Shown: piece by piece, positions 49,601 through 61,742 of the stretch
How the letters are laid out: each line of letters begins with the position of its first letter
How positions within the stretch are numbered: position 1 is the stretch's first letter
Notes under the pieces: generated by a model
Databases searched by the model: none
The model's input: the letters and a program-made list of their open reading frames with translations, nothing else
What the model was told of the DNA's origin: nothing
Origin: Pipra filicauda
Lineage: Eukaryota; Chordata; Aves; Passeriformes; Pipridae
DNA: 64,000 bases
Reading direction: 5' to 3'
Assembly (NCBI RefSeq): GCF_003945595.2
Contig: NW_024104554.1
Location: 3,833,352-3,897,351, forward strand
Position numbers and translations under genes: made by a program

Positions 49601-50318
49601 TGACACGCGGTGTACCTATCAGCTATCCTTAAATCCAAGACATAAACTCAATATATGGAACTGCTGTGGTCTCTGCAAGAAGGCCATGCATTCGAAGAAG
49701 GAAGAAATTTCACCATTAAGCTTGCCATTAAAATGATTTGTCTGAAAGAAACTGAGTTCTCTCTGAAATCAGTGCTCTATCAAGATGAAAGATTAATTTT
49801 TTGTTCCATTTTAAAAAAAGAAAAATTTTTGTTATTCAAGCCACTAAATTTCAGACCTTCTATAGACCTTAAAATTTTTCATCTGTTCGACATCCTTCTA
49901 CATTAATCATAATACTCGTTAGTTAAGGTAGCTTTCAAACAGTGATACACAAGATTACCATGAATTCAAACACAAGAAATTGAGTGAACTCTCCTCTGCA
50001 GTTAAATTACCTTTCTGCAAGTTACTTCAAAACCTCAGAACTTCTTAGGAACCTTTCCTGTAACTAGAGTTTTAAATGTTGTTTGCTTGCATGAGATAAA
50101 ACTTCAATTTGGGTTTAAATCAACATTTTAACAAGACAATCTCATGTTCCAGAAATTTATTCAGTTAATATTAATTAAATTTCAGAAATCCCTGTTATTT
50201 ACCTGTTACATTCCTCCTATTTCTGAGAAAAATAATTTATCTGAGTACATTAAAATTAGTATACAATGACCAAATCTTATTGATCTAACTCAAGGTGAAC
50301 CATTAACCTAATATCACT
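46663..50318. other. intergenic DNA, no gene seen
   Basis: This is 3.7 kb between the second solo LTR and the long CR1. A moderately GC-rich block at 46800-46990 follows the LTR. An AT-rich TATA/TACA stretch lies at about 47799-47864. A TATA-box-like word (GGCCTATAAAAATACC) near 48888 has no associated gene. Overlapping frames at 48698-49006 (+) and 48943-49329 (-) show no known domain. Confidence 0.5.
47799..47864. repeat. AT-rich TATA/TACA low-complexity stretch
   Basis: An alternating pyrimidine-purine tract of TATA, TACA and TTTA words that produces meaningless hydrophobic frames on the + strand. Confidence 0.6.
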
Positions 50319-52159
50319 GAATCATAGAATCATTTGGGTTGGAAAAGACCTCCAAGGTCATTGAGTCCAATAGTTGACTGAACACCACTATCAACTAAAC
50401 CATAGTTTAACCGATGCCACATCTGGTCATTTCTCAAACACTTCCAGGGATAGTGACTCCACCACCTCCCTGGGCAGCCCGTTCCAATGCTTGACAACAT
50501 TTTCTGTGAAGAAAGTCTTTCTGATGTCCAACCTGAACCTCCCCTGGCACAGCTTGAGGCTTTGTCCTCTTGTACTGTTGCTAGTTGCCTGGCAAAACAG
50601 GCCAACCTCCACCTTGCTACCACCTCCTGTCAGGTAGTTGTAGAGAGCAATAAGGACTCCCCTGAGTCTCCTTTTCTCCAGGCTAAACAACCCCAGCTCC
50701 TCAGTCATGCTTCTTATGACTTGTGCTCCACAACCTTCACCAGCTTCATTGCCCTTCTCTGGACAGTCTCGAGAGCCTCGATGTCTTTCTTTTAGTGAGG
50801 ACCCAGAACTGATTTGAGGACCCAGGATTTGAGCTGCGGCTCACCAGTGCTGAGTACAGGAGGACAATCAGTTCCTTAGTCCTGCTGCCCACACTATTTC
50901 TGATACAAGACAGGATGCCACTGGCCCTCTTGGCCACCTGGGCACACTGCTGGCTCATATTCAGCTACTGTCAACCAGCATCCACAGGTCCTTTTCCACT
51001 GGACAGCTTTCCAGCCGCTCTTCCCCAAGCCTGTATCTCTGCATGGGGTTGTGACCCAAGAGCAGGACCTGGCACTTGACCTTTGGCCTCAGCCCATCCA
51101 ACCAGACTGTCCAGATCCCTCTGCAGAGCCTTCCTACCCTCCAGCAGATCAATACTCCCACCCAACTTGGTGTCATTTATGAATTTACTGAGGTTGATAG
51201 AGGTATTAAACAGGACTGGTCCCAATACTGAGCCCGGGGGAACCCCACTAGCACTCAGGTGCCAGTTTGATGCAGCACCACTCACCACCATTCTCTGGGC
51301 CCGGTGATCCAGACAGTTTTTAACCCAGAAAAGGGTGCACCTGTCCAAACCGTGGGCTGCCAGCTTTTCTGGGAGAATGCTGTGGGAGGAAGTATCAAAG
51401 GCTTTAGTGAAGTCCAGGTGGACTATATCCACAGCCTTTCCCTCATCCACTAAGGGGGTCACCCCACTCCAGAAGGAGATCAGGTTGGTCAGGCAGGACC
51501 TGCCTTTCCTAAGCACATGCTGTCTGGGCCTGATCCCCTGCTTGTCCTGTATGCCCTGTGTGATCGCAGTCAAGACGATCTGTTCCCTGGCACCGAGGTC
51601 AGGCTGACAGGCCTGTAGTTCCCCAGATACTCCTTCTGACCCTTCTTGTAGCCACACTGCCTAACTCTCAGTCCTCTGGGATCTCCCTGTTTAACCAGAA
51701 CTGATGATAAATGATGGTAAGTGGCTTGGCAAACTCCTCCACCAGCTCCCTCAGGACCCTTGGTTGGATCCCACCCAACCCCATAGACTTGTGAGTGCCT
51801 AAATAATTCAGCAGGTCACTAACTACTTCCTCCTGGATTGCAGAGGGCCTGTTCTGCTCCATGCCCCCAAGCTCAGGGGCTGGTTGGTCTTAGAATAACA
51901 GGTCTTTCTGTTGAAGACTGAGGCAAAGAAAGCATTAAGTATCTCAGCCTTTTCTTCATCCTTGGTTAAAATGTTTCCCCCCACATACAGTAAAGGATGG
52001 AGGTTTTCCTTCCCATCGTTTTGTTGTAACTGTCTTTACAAAAAAACTTTTTACTGTCTTTCACAGCAGTGGTCAAACTGAGTTCTAGATGAGCTTTCTC
52101 CTTTCTAAGTTTCTCTCTACATGATCTGGCAACATCCTTGTACTGTTCCTGAGTTGCCT
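50319..52159 (-). mobile_element. CR1 LINE, 1.84 kb, antisense, 5'-truncated in RT
   Basis: This is the longest CR1 copy in the window. The 3' tail is at the left (AATCATAGAATCATTTGGGTT, given only to mark 50319-50339). Moving right, it covers the ORF2 C-terminus and the reverse-transcriptase domain, with visible pieces such as [29 protein letters not shown] and [13 protein letters not shown]. The reading frame is broken by frameshifts. The segment that should carry the FADD catalytic box reads [11 protein letters not shown] and lies directly after LFNTSIN, so it has both a deletion and lost Asp/Ala positions. Similarity ends near 52159, so the endonuclease and 5' UTR are missing. Frames at 50971-51657, 50427-50708 and 51668-51862 are parts of this element. 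Confidence 0.95.
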
Positions 52160-55100
52160 ATAAGAAAAATAAGAAGAATAAGAGGATAAGAATATGAAAT
52201 GCATTCCACCAGCCTGGGACATCTTCTCTTCTTCAAGGTGAGACCATAACTAATCCGCAAAGGCAGAGATATTGTTTTAGAGAACAAGGATGGCATTTGG
52301 AAAAGCAGGTAAAAAGTCATCTGGATGGATAAAAAGTTTATTCAGCTACAGACTATCACATTCTACCAGATCAGCAAGCTGCTTATTCCTTCTTCAAACC
52401 TACTTATTGCAGGAGTAAAGGTCCAAAGCTTTGCTTTTCTTTTTTTGCTCATAATATTTACCGCTAATCTAGATACTGTTAGATACTACAGCCAGCCATT
52501 TAATTATTTACTGGCCTGTTTCAGTTCAATTCCTGATCTTTTAAACTAATTGTTAATTATGTGGCATCAATTCAATCACAGAGCATGAGATAAAATAAAT
52601 ATATATAGAGACAGATAGCTCTCCTGCCCCCAAAAAATATGGTGTACAAAGACTGGAATAATATCTGAACTATTCTCTACTGTAAAACTACTTAGCCACT
52701 ACTTATAAATGTATTTTTTCACCTATTATTTACCATTTAGTTTAAGACAACTACATATACCAGTTAGGTCAAACTTCAAGTCTACACATCACGCATAAAA
52801 ATTAGTCCTAAAAGCCATTTAGCATCCTATTTTGCATTTGATTAAAAAAAACCCCAATAATTAGTGTTGGGAGAAGCCTGTTAAAAAAAAGGACAAGAAA
52901 AATTCCAGGCATAGTTAATTTGTGATTCATGGGTCCCTGTTGTAAATCTTCTATCTCTTAGGCCTTAATATCTTTATAATCCCTAAAATTGTCAAGACAT
53001 TTCTATGAACTCATATGATTTTTTTTCTACCATATATACAAGCTGTTTCATGTGTTGTTTAAATAACTGTCCTTTTTTGTTTGTTTTCTACTTGAAACCT
53101 TCTTGACCCTTGGTTCTTTACTGGAATAGACAGTGAATTATCATTACTTATTCACCCTCGTCATCCCATTTCCGGCTTGAGAGACCTCTGCAAGGTCTTC
53201 TTCTCTATCTAAAGACATTAGTAGCAAAAAAAATAAAAAAGTTTGTAATAAAATGAAATTAATTCCAGAAAAAACTAAGTGCTTATAGTAACCAGGAGTC
53301 ATGGTATCAGTGAAACCCAGCTAAATCGATTTCTTCTACTAAACTACATTTCTTTCACCCTCTTCTTTTTTGACTTGTGACATTTTGCTTATTTTATTAA
53401 AATAAGGCTTATTTCTGTTGTTTGTATGTTGTTATGCTAGAACTTCAGCACAATTTCTTCTGTTGAAGTATTGTGCAGTTATATGCACTTTTTGCCTCTT
53501 CTCTTGCATGAGTGTTCTTAGAATTTTAAAAGTCAGAAGAGATCAGAAACTAATTTGACTGTTATAGATTAGACATCCATATCAACAGTGTCCTTCATGC
53601 CTTGCTAGAGCCCAGGATTGCCACTAAATTTTACAAAATAGCATAATCTGCTAGCAAAAATAGCTCCTGCAGCTGCACAGATATGTGTCAGAGATCTCTC
53701 ATTCTAATCCAATGTTTGAAAGACCTGCTGATGCCTCACAGAGCCTGATAGGGTTGCAGGCTGTTACAGTGCGTATGCAGTTGTTTTGAGGCTATAGAAT
53801 TGTGTCTGTTTCCGGTATCAAACATCAGTTGCAATTGCATAATATTTTAAGTATGGGCTAATTTTTCTAAATACCATAGTAGGTCTGCAGAAATTCATGT
53901 GTGAGTAGTCTGAAATTCTATTGCTTTGGAGTATTTCCTTGAACAGAATTTTCTTTTTATCATCAACTCAAAGATTTATTTTATAGGTTTTTTGTTTTTA
54001 AGAACACAGATACAGTACTGCTCTTCGTCTGCAGATTTAAATCTTGGGAATATAACAAACTGAATGAGTCATTTAATTTAAAGCTTACTAATATTCATAT
54101 GGTTAACTGTTAAGATTCACTGTTGCTTTTCTCAAGAGTGCTGTTTAGCATAAGGACTGTTTTACGCTGGTCTTTACTCCATGTTTAGGTTGTCATTGAT
54201 CTGTGCAGTTTCCTTGCTGGGTGGAAAGGTCTGACACCCTTTCTGCAGAAAGAATGGCTTAAGACAGGCAGCTCACAGACAATCTGGGACAAAGGGGTAC
54301 ATTCAGCAAGATATTCATTGAAATTTTCTGCATTGACATGTGGGTAATATATGAATCTTGGACTAAGAAAATTAAGGCTGTTCTTGAGCCACTAAACTTT
54401 ACCCTCTGTCTTTCAGTAGATTTCAATAACAGGATACTGAATAAGCTCCAGTAAGAATAGGAATACAACTGTGTCTGTCCATGTCAATCCAGTGTAATTA
54501 AGCTTTCCTGTATGTTTTAACTAAAACTGTATTTGTGGCTCAGTGGGGAGTTAAGCATTCATACTCTTAAAATCAGAAAAACACAAAATAGATGTTGTCA
54601 TTCAGTTTTTTCATCACAGACCAATTTACTGCCTGTAACCATTTAAACCCAACTGTTGACAAATATTTCAACTGCAACCAACAAGCAAAGGTTGAGATCC
54701 TTATTTAAACAAACCTTGATGTAGGTATGCTTTCTTTGAACCAAATGTGGAAGCTTTGATTTTTTTCTGTGAAACTGCAAAGAAAATCAAACACATTTTT
54801 CACTTTCAGAAAGCCTCTAATCTGTCAGAAATTAAACCTGTGGTACTTATGAAAGAATATAGGTGAGAGTTCCTTGTTCTATTAGGTGTTTGGAATGGAC
54901 CTGCTTTTCTCAATGCTTTGCTGTCTTGGGAGAAGTCAATCTACTTTATGTTTTCTTATGTAAGGAAACTTATTCTTAAAAGATTTACAATTTGGAATGT
55001 AAATTAAAGAGGTATTTCAAGTTTAACTTCATGTCTGCAATCTTAAATGCCCCAACCAAAGAGCATAAACCTACTTTTCCAATAGAGGTCTGTTTCCCTT

Positions 55101-56829
55101 TGCTCTGTGCTTACTTCTCAACCGTATCCACTCACCTTTGCACTGAACAGGTTATGGATGATATTCCTGAACTGCTGTAAGAACAACATGGAGTTTCTCC
55201 TCCAGTCAGTTCACATGCTTGTAGGTTTCCTTTCACCGCCACATACCACAGCCATAAGCTCCAGGATGCTCCCTGCTACCCAACTCCTACTTAACTTATC
55301 ACATATGGCAGAGATCAAAACACTGATCTTTGGCTCCACCTTGTGATCTCCCTGTCGACACCAGCAAAGATTAAATGAGGAAATCCTGAATCCTGATTCC
55401 AGATCCAATTTTGATCTCTCTGCCTGTATAGGAAATAGAAAAAACCCCAGCCAGTTAGAAAAGTGTAACTCAAAAAAAATATCTGGGCTCAGAAGTGTGA
55501 AATAAATTACCCCAGAGAAGAAAAAAAATAAAAAGTGCTGGAAGTTGGCAGGCAGCCTGGGGTTTATCGTCCGTAACTTAAATGGTCATTTTGGTAAAGC
55601 GCCAATTATAGAATACATAAAATAGGATACGAAATTCCTGTTTCTCTCAAATACATTGACAAGAAGAACTAGTGAAAAATATACCCAGAGTTTATTTTAC
55701 TGCATAACATGGCAATATATATATATGTATATTTAGTATGAGCATTTTTTCTTCTCATTTTCAGAAACATTACTCTGATATAAGAACTGACTACATAGGT
55801 AACTCTTGGTTCCCAGCAGGAAAAAAAAATAAGTCAAGTATTAACGTCAGTTTCTGCTTTGTGGGAACATGCTGTGGTCAAAAAGATTTTGAAATTATTT
55901 GCACTGTTAAAGCTTGAGTGAGTACCAGTGCATAAAGCTGATAGCATAAGCTGAGTCCCTGGAAAGTACTTAGCTTTCATAATTCAGAACAGTTACTGCC
56001 ATCGATAAAGTACAGAACTGTGGAAGATAATCTCCTCAGCAGACAAAAGGTCAGACAATAAAACTTTTGCTTCCCATTTTCAAGAAGAAATTAATCATAT
56101 TAATTCATGAAATGTAAAAAGAAGGGGTGCTTTCACATGGAGTTTCTATTGGCAGTATAGTTTCCCTGAATTTTCAGACTTGATTTATTACTATTTTTTA
56201 ATGTTGATAGGATATAGAGCTAAAAATATTTTAACTCTTTTGATTTCCAACCAACATAGTGCATGTGAAAAATGTTACCTCTTGGATAGTTTATATATTT
56301 TCACTGCTGTAATAACTGCCAGAGAATCAGTGCACTGAAACGGAGAATGCAGCTCACCTAAGTTATGTGAGCATATTTGTTCTGCTGCTTTGATACCGCA
56401 GTTACATATGGATAGGAGCCTACAGGGGTCTGCGTGATGTTATTAGTAATTTGGCCACTTAATGATCTTACAGGCAATCACTAATCTACAATCAAATCAT
56501 GGTAGTGCACAGAGAAGTTCAAAATGAATTGTGGTAAAATACTGATGAATTTCTAATATGGAGGCTAAGTGCTGCTGATATCGTGAGAACAGATTATGTT
56601 ATAAAATAAAGAGATGTGTCTCCTTGTCCTAGAAGCTTCTCAAAATGTAAAAGAAAAGTAATAAGCAAGGAAGGTAAAAAGAGAAGGTGAGTTACTTTGA
56701 GCTTTGAAAACACAGTCAAACTAATTTTAAAGTAAAATTTGCTTTATCCAGGAAATTATTTATAATATGGCTTATAATTAGAAGATGAAGGTATATAATT
56801 TGTCAACAATTATTTCTTCTTTCTTGTAG
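52160..56829. other. 5' flank of TPO, no further gene seen
   Basis: This is 4.7 kb between the CR1 copy and the first TPO coding exon. It should contain the TPO promoter and any non-coding first exon. A candidate arrangement close to the ATG is described separately (56599-56686). Other donor-like sites exist, for example ATAG|GTGAGAG near 54864, so the 5' UTR structure is open. A short (AT)n tract is near 55713-55730. No other exon or repeat was recognised. Confidence 0.5.
56599..56686 (+). promoter_or_regulatory. TPO: candidate TPO core promoter and non-coding first exon
   Basis: A TATA-type word (TTATAAAATA, 56599-56608) lies about 80-90 bases before a strong donor, GAGAAG|GTGAGT, with the exon side ending at 56686. 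Transcription starting about 30 bases after the TATA word would give a first exon of roughly 56630-56686. A short intron (56687-56829) would then join it directly to the ATG exon. This is inference from signals alone. AT-rich DNA offers many TATA-like words, and a more distant first exon is equally possible. Confidence 0.25.
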
Positions 56830-56923
56830 ATGAAAGTTTTCATTATTTTGGGACTTTCAGCAGCTACAGCCTTCACAGCTGTTTTCTTTTCTTTCCTTCA
56901 GATAGGCAAAGATACCATCTTTG
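56830..56923 (+). CDS. TPO: thyroid peroxidase, first coding exon (signal peptide)
   Basis: The ATG at 56830 opens 94 coding bases that end in phase 1 before the donor GTAAGT. The product starts MKVFIILGLSAATAFTAVFF and continues to GKDTIF. The hydrophobic first 20 residues form a signal peptide, as expected for TPO, a type I membrane haem peroxidase that iodinates thyroglobulin at the apical surface of thyroid follicle cells. Length and phase equal those I infer for the human first coding exon, with shared positions such as A-FF-F and GK(D/E). The ATG directly follows an acceptor-like TTCTTCTTTCTTGTAG, so an upstream non-coding exon is implied. On its own this exon would be weak evidence; the two following exons make the assignment firm. 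Confidence 0.88.
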
Positions 56924-59157
56924 GTAAGTAACAGTAAAAATAAATGTTATTTTCTTTTGTTGACTGTTGAAAATACACTGGCAATGGAGACAGTTTAGCA
57001 ATGGCAGTATAGCTTAATCTCTTTTTGTGTTCAAGATATACTATCTGGCTTCTGTGAGAATTATTCCATGGGTGTTTTCTTTTAAAATGCATCTTCATAA
57101 ACTCGCAAAATAAAACTTTGTATGTACAACGTATCTCAATCACTTATTCTTTGACTAGGAGTGATTTTACTTTCCTAGTGATATTCATATGTGAGATGAT
57201 ACATTTACAAACGTGATTGACAGATTTCTTTCCCCATTTGTTAATCATTACCTTTAGTCATCCTGGGCTAGAGGCTGTTGCCATAGGAAGCCCCACCTGG
57301 CACGCTGGCCCACAAGGGTGCATGTATCCTGTGGGTTCATTTGCTACTGGCACCCTGTGGATTTTAGAGCACCTCAGATAGCAATAGTCCCTATGTTCAA
57401 ACAATGCAATCTTGTCATTTTTTGCATCACAGCAGTTTTATTTGCATCTGTTCAATCTAAATAAGTTAGATCTTGTAAACTAGAAATGTAGGCAGACACT
57501 AGATTGAATTTTAAAAGAAATCCTCAGGGACTGATTTTACATGGAATTAGGGCAGAGATCGTAAAGAAACCGGATTTTCAAACTTTACATTCTCTTAAAT
57601 CCTTTTAAGTAAAGGATTTCTTCCTAACATCTAATGTCAACCTGCCCTCGATCAGTTTAAAATCATTGCCTCTTGTCCTGTTACTATCTGTTCATATAAG
57701 TCCCTCTCCCTCCTTTTATATGCCCACTTGAGCTTCTGGAAGGCCCCATACATGAATACACATGGACTGTAAATAAATAGAAAGATGAACTGCACATGAT
57801 TCTTTTTAGAGTGCCTTTTAGTCTCATGGGAACAGTATAAAATAATGTTTATTACTGCAAAAACCACGTTTTTGAAAACACTGTATTGGTACTAAAATCA
57901 TACTTCTCAGCAGAATAGGAAGAGAGACAATGGAATTCAAGTATAGCAAGTGGATCTTCTCTTTTAGATAAGAGTAGGAACCAATATCACATAATGAGCA
58001 ATACTTTAAGCATATTATATTTCTCAGAGGTAAACCTCCTAAAAGTAATTGAAAACATAATAAAGTTTAAAATAATTACTTGTTGTGTTGCCTATAAAGA
58101 TCAGACTTGTTTTATAACATAGACATTCAGATATAGCAGAAATCTATATGATAATATCAAATGAATCATCTGAATATTTTATCATGCATAGGTAAAAAAG
58201 AGAAATAACTACTGCTGTACTTAGATGGTGAGATCTTTAGGAGAGTGGAGTATAATTTTCCGTAGCAAAGATTACTCCTCATCACACATTATTTTCCATT
58301 AAGCTGAGTGCCCTACTCAAAAAAAGATCACAGAAATAGTACAGTATGGACTACAGATAAAATATGTTCACCTAAAATTACACTGTACATAAATTATAAA
58401 CAATTGTACATAAATAATTGTTATTATTTTTTATTATTCATTTTCTAAGAAAAAATGGGCCATCCTACAAAGTACAGGTGGAAATTAAACCCTTGGACTT
58501 CAAACGTGACTGATTCTTTTAAAGTTGTATGTACAAAAGAGGATTAAACCAAGTTTCATGATAGCAGTATAGAAAATAGCACAGCTGAAGTATTATTAGG
58601 TTCACATATATCTTTCCATCAAACATAGACGAAGAAATGAGAATAGGACTTCGATTCATTGGTCCAATTCCAGAAGTCTTAAAGTTTTTTAATTATGCCT
58701 GAATATGTACTTGAATTCTTCATGTGTCTCAGCCTAGCTCACATTACCTGTGAGGAAGGCTCAGATTTGTCCTATCAATCCAAGGACAGATTAATGAAAA
58801 ACACATATGAAGCCAGTTAAGCATAATTACATACAGAGAACACAACATGTTTCAGCTGGACCTATTATGTTTGGTACTATATAACATGTCCAAAACTGGA
58901 TTTATACTTAAAGGAAATCTAACTCTTCAAGCTTTACAAATTATGGAAGAAGTGATTTACTACTCCTACCTTACCTTTCAGAATGGTCAGAAACCGTAAT
59001 ATTAATTTCAGGAACACTAAAATAAGGAGATGATTTTAAAGGGGAAACATTGTGCATTAATATTAGAGATCTATATATTTTCTAATTTTAAGTATTTTAA
59101 TAAGTACACAATTGTTTAAAATATTCGTATTTCTTTTCATTTTTTTTCCCTGTTAAG
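56924..59157 (+). other. TPO: TPO intron
   Basis: A 2.2 kb intron with donor GTAAGT and acceptor TTTTCCCTGTTAAG. It contains a CR1 remnant at about 57605-57757 and otherwise AT-rich DNA. The acceptor offers two AG choices three bases apart (59156-59157 and 59159-59160). Both keep the frame and would differ by one Glu residue. Confidence 0.8.
57605..57757 (-). mobile_element. CR1 LINE fragment, antisense
   Basis: It shows the CR1 pattern TTCTTCCTAACATCTAATG, then CAACCTGCCCTCGATCAG, TTTAAAATCATTGCCTCTTG and AGTCCCTCTCCCTCC, which is the end of ORF2 and the start of the 3' UTR read on the minus strand. Neither the tail nor the reverse-transcriptase part is present, so this is an old internal piece. 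It lies in the first recognised TPO intron. Confidence 0.8.
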
Positions 59158-59242
59158 AAGAAATTGAAGATAACTGTATTACTAAGGCTATCCAGAAGGG
59201 TTCTAGTCTGGTGGATTATGCTGCACGTTATGAAATGAACAG
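59158..59242 (+). CDS. TPO: thyroid peroxidase, second coding exon (propeptide)
   Basis: Eighty-five bases, entering in phase 1 and leaving in phase 2 before GTAAAA. The residues run EEIEDNCITKAIQKG then SSLVDYAARYEMN, with the next Arg codon split across the junction. The LVD.A...M.R pattern aligns with the human propeptide segment containing LVDTAMYATMQR, and the residue count between the splice junctions is the same as in my recollection of the human protein. Most other positions differ, as expected for this fast-evolving N-terminal region that precedes the peroxidase domain. A cysteine in this exon has no counterpart I recall in the human propeptide. Confidence 0.85.
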
Positions 59243-59364
59243 GTAAAAAAAAAAAAGATGTGAAGAATCTATTCTGCAAAAAACTTTAATAAGAGAAATG
59301 ATGTAATTTTTCTGTTTCTTTGAGAAAACATATTGTCACAGATTCACTGCACCCATTACCTTTG

Positions 59365-59472
59365 AGAAACCTGATTGAATGGAAGGTATTACTATACCTT
59401 CCTATGGCAGGAGGTTTGGATCTAGATGATCTTTAAGATCCCTTCCAACCCAAACCATTCTATGATTCTACG
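59365..59472 (+). mobile_element. CR1 LINE 3'-end fragment
   Basis: Sense CR1 tail of about 108 bases: CTTCCTATGGCAGGAGGTTT, GATCTAGATGATCTTTAAG, CCCAACCCAAACC-like text and the terminal ATTCTATGATTCTACGAT. The terminal octamer repeat has slightly diverged. It lies shortly after the second TPO coding exon. Confidence 0.92.
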
Positions 59473-61539
59473 ATTATGTCACTGATCATCTGATCCAGTA
59501 TAACCTTATGCATTATCACCATATAAATTGTTCTCCTAAAAAGTGAAAAAAATAAGAAACGTAAAAATAAATAGGAATGTGATTCTGATCTAAATAGCAT
59601 ACCACATTCCATTAACATGTGACTCAAGAAATATAATTTTATGGACATTACATACTTTTGAACATTAATTTTTTTTTTCCAGGGCAGAGTGAGATGGGAA
59701 CAGCTCCTATGGCTTCAGTGTCGAAACCCTGTTGCCTTAAATTGGACTGTTAAAGTGAATTTCATATTTCCCCTTCCATCTAAAACAGATGTAATGAAAT
59801 GATAAAGGAAAAGAAATATAACATTTATCTTGAACTGTGGGTAGGTAATAACTTAGGGAAAGCTCCTTTGTGCTGGAGTTATGCTATGAGAGGGATCTCT
59901 TTAAATCACGTTCTGTGTAGCTCTGACTAGATTTCTATGCTATACAGAATTAATTTCTCTCCAGAATTTGGAATACATCAGCTAAGTTTTACAGGGTTCA
60001 ATTATCACACTTTTTCTTGGATTTTCTTAAAGGATTTATTCCTGTGATTTGAAAATGAGTCACAATTTGCAGAGCTCTGTGAGAGATGACTGTTTATATG
60101 GACAGAACCTGTCAAGAACTGTGGCCACTCTATATGTAGAGACTGAGGTCATTTTCATTTTATTGTGGTTTCATTTTTGATGACAACCCTCAGGCATTTA
60201 AATTTAAAAACACAAGTCTCAACTTCTCAGTGGCTCAGCTGCCTCACGTACTAAATGGAGATACTGATGTTTATTTATCTCACAGTATACTGTGACAATT
60301 ATTTGGTCAATATCTTATAAATGATAAATGATAAAAGGTGTTAAATGATGATTGTTTCAATTAGGATTTGAAATTTTCATATTCCTAATAATGATACTAT
60401 CGTGGGTCATTCTACTAGCTTTAGGAGACTATTTTTGCATTACTAAATACTGAGACAGTTTGCAACTTACACAGTGTTCAGCCTTAGGAGTATGGGTAAG
60501 AGCTAGAAGGGACTAGCATGTATACATTGAGTAAGGGCAAGGGGTAGAATGGGCAAGAAATGTGGCAAACTAATAACTGCTGTGATAATCTTATGGGGCC
60601 TGTGAGATTAAAGAAATAAAATATTCTTAACTGAACACATCTTGCCCTTAAAGATGATGGTGGTTCAATTTTGGGGTTAGGTTTTGGGATTATTTTAGGG
60701 TATGGGTTATTTTTGATTCTTACCTCCTAGATAATTTGTACAAATATTTTCATTTAACTCATTTGTATAGAGATGTTTGTCTGTTCATGTAAGTTTTCTT
60801 AAATGATGCTTGACTGATATTATTCCCATGCAGACATTAAAATACTGAACTTGAGTTCTTGCATTTAGTTACGTCATCTTTCTCTTCTTTTTAGTTGAGA
60901 CACAGTTCAGGACTTTTAATACTCCAGATTCTCTGACAAATTCTTTATTGTCTATAAAAGACCTGAAAAACATGGTGCTGAAGAGCAAGATAGTTGTTTT
61001 TCATAGTAGCTCTGCTCTTCAAAGAAAAGAAGTAGTTTCTTTGTAAGGAATAAATACACATGCTAAGTCTCCTTTGGATCAATTAAGGACAAATTAAACA
61101 TCTAGAAAAACCTTTGGAGTTTGTATTTTCTTGCTTAATACCTTTTATGTAAGCATGTTTCAAATTTTGCAAACAGAAATTTAACTGTTTGCTTTGCCTA
61201 AATCAAAACTGATAATTCCATTTTAAAATTTCCTTGCGCTTTAAGCACAAGAATATGACAGCAATGAATATGACAGTGCATTTTCATGAAAATTGCATAT
61301 CCAAAAAATAACTATGTTGCAGAGAAGCCCTCAGAAATATCTGAAACCTATGACCATTCCAGAAATGGAATAGACTGGAGTGTTTTTTTCCTAAGCTGTA
61401 GGGAGTCAGTTTAGGACTTGGGTCTTCCAGCTAAAAAGGAAATTCCCTCTGATGCACTTTTCTCAAGGCTCCTCTGCCATAAAAACCACACTGGCAAGAT
61501 AGCCCATGCTGAGTAAAAAAAAAAAAAAAATCTTGCAGT

Positions 61540-61742
61540 GAACCACGGAATGGTTGAGAGAGATCTGGAGACCACCTAGGCCAGTGCTGTGTTCAGAGCA
61601 GGATCAACTAGAGCAGGTTGCTCAGCACACTGTCCATTTGGGCTTTGAATGTCTCCAATGACAGAGACTCCATCACCTCTCTGGGCATCCTGTTGCAGTG
61701 TCTGACTTCCCTTACAGGAAAATGAGTTTTCATATGTTTAAG
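61540..61742 (-). mobile_element. CR1 LINE 3'-end fragment, antisense
   Basis: Diverged antisense CR1 with the features GGAATGGTTGAGAGAGATCT, GGAGACCACCTAGGCC, AGAGCAGGTTGCTCAGCAC and GACTCCATCACCTCTCTGGG. It covers the 3' UTR and fades out after about 200 bases. It belongs to a CR1 subfamily different from the copies at 31705 and 50319, whose tails read GGTTGG(G/A)A-type. Confidence 0.85.

Noticed and set aside
61515..61530. A16 run as a possible poly(A) tail of a retrocopy
   Set aside because: No transcript-like sequence precedes it and no target duplication is visible. The neighbouring CR1 piece does not end in poly(A).
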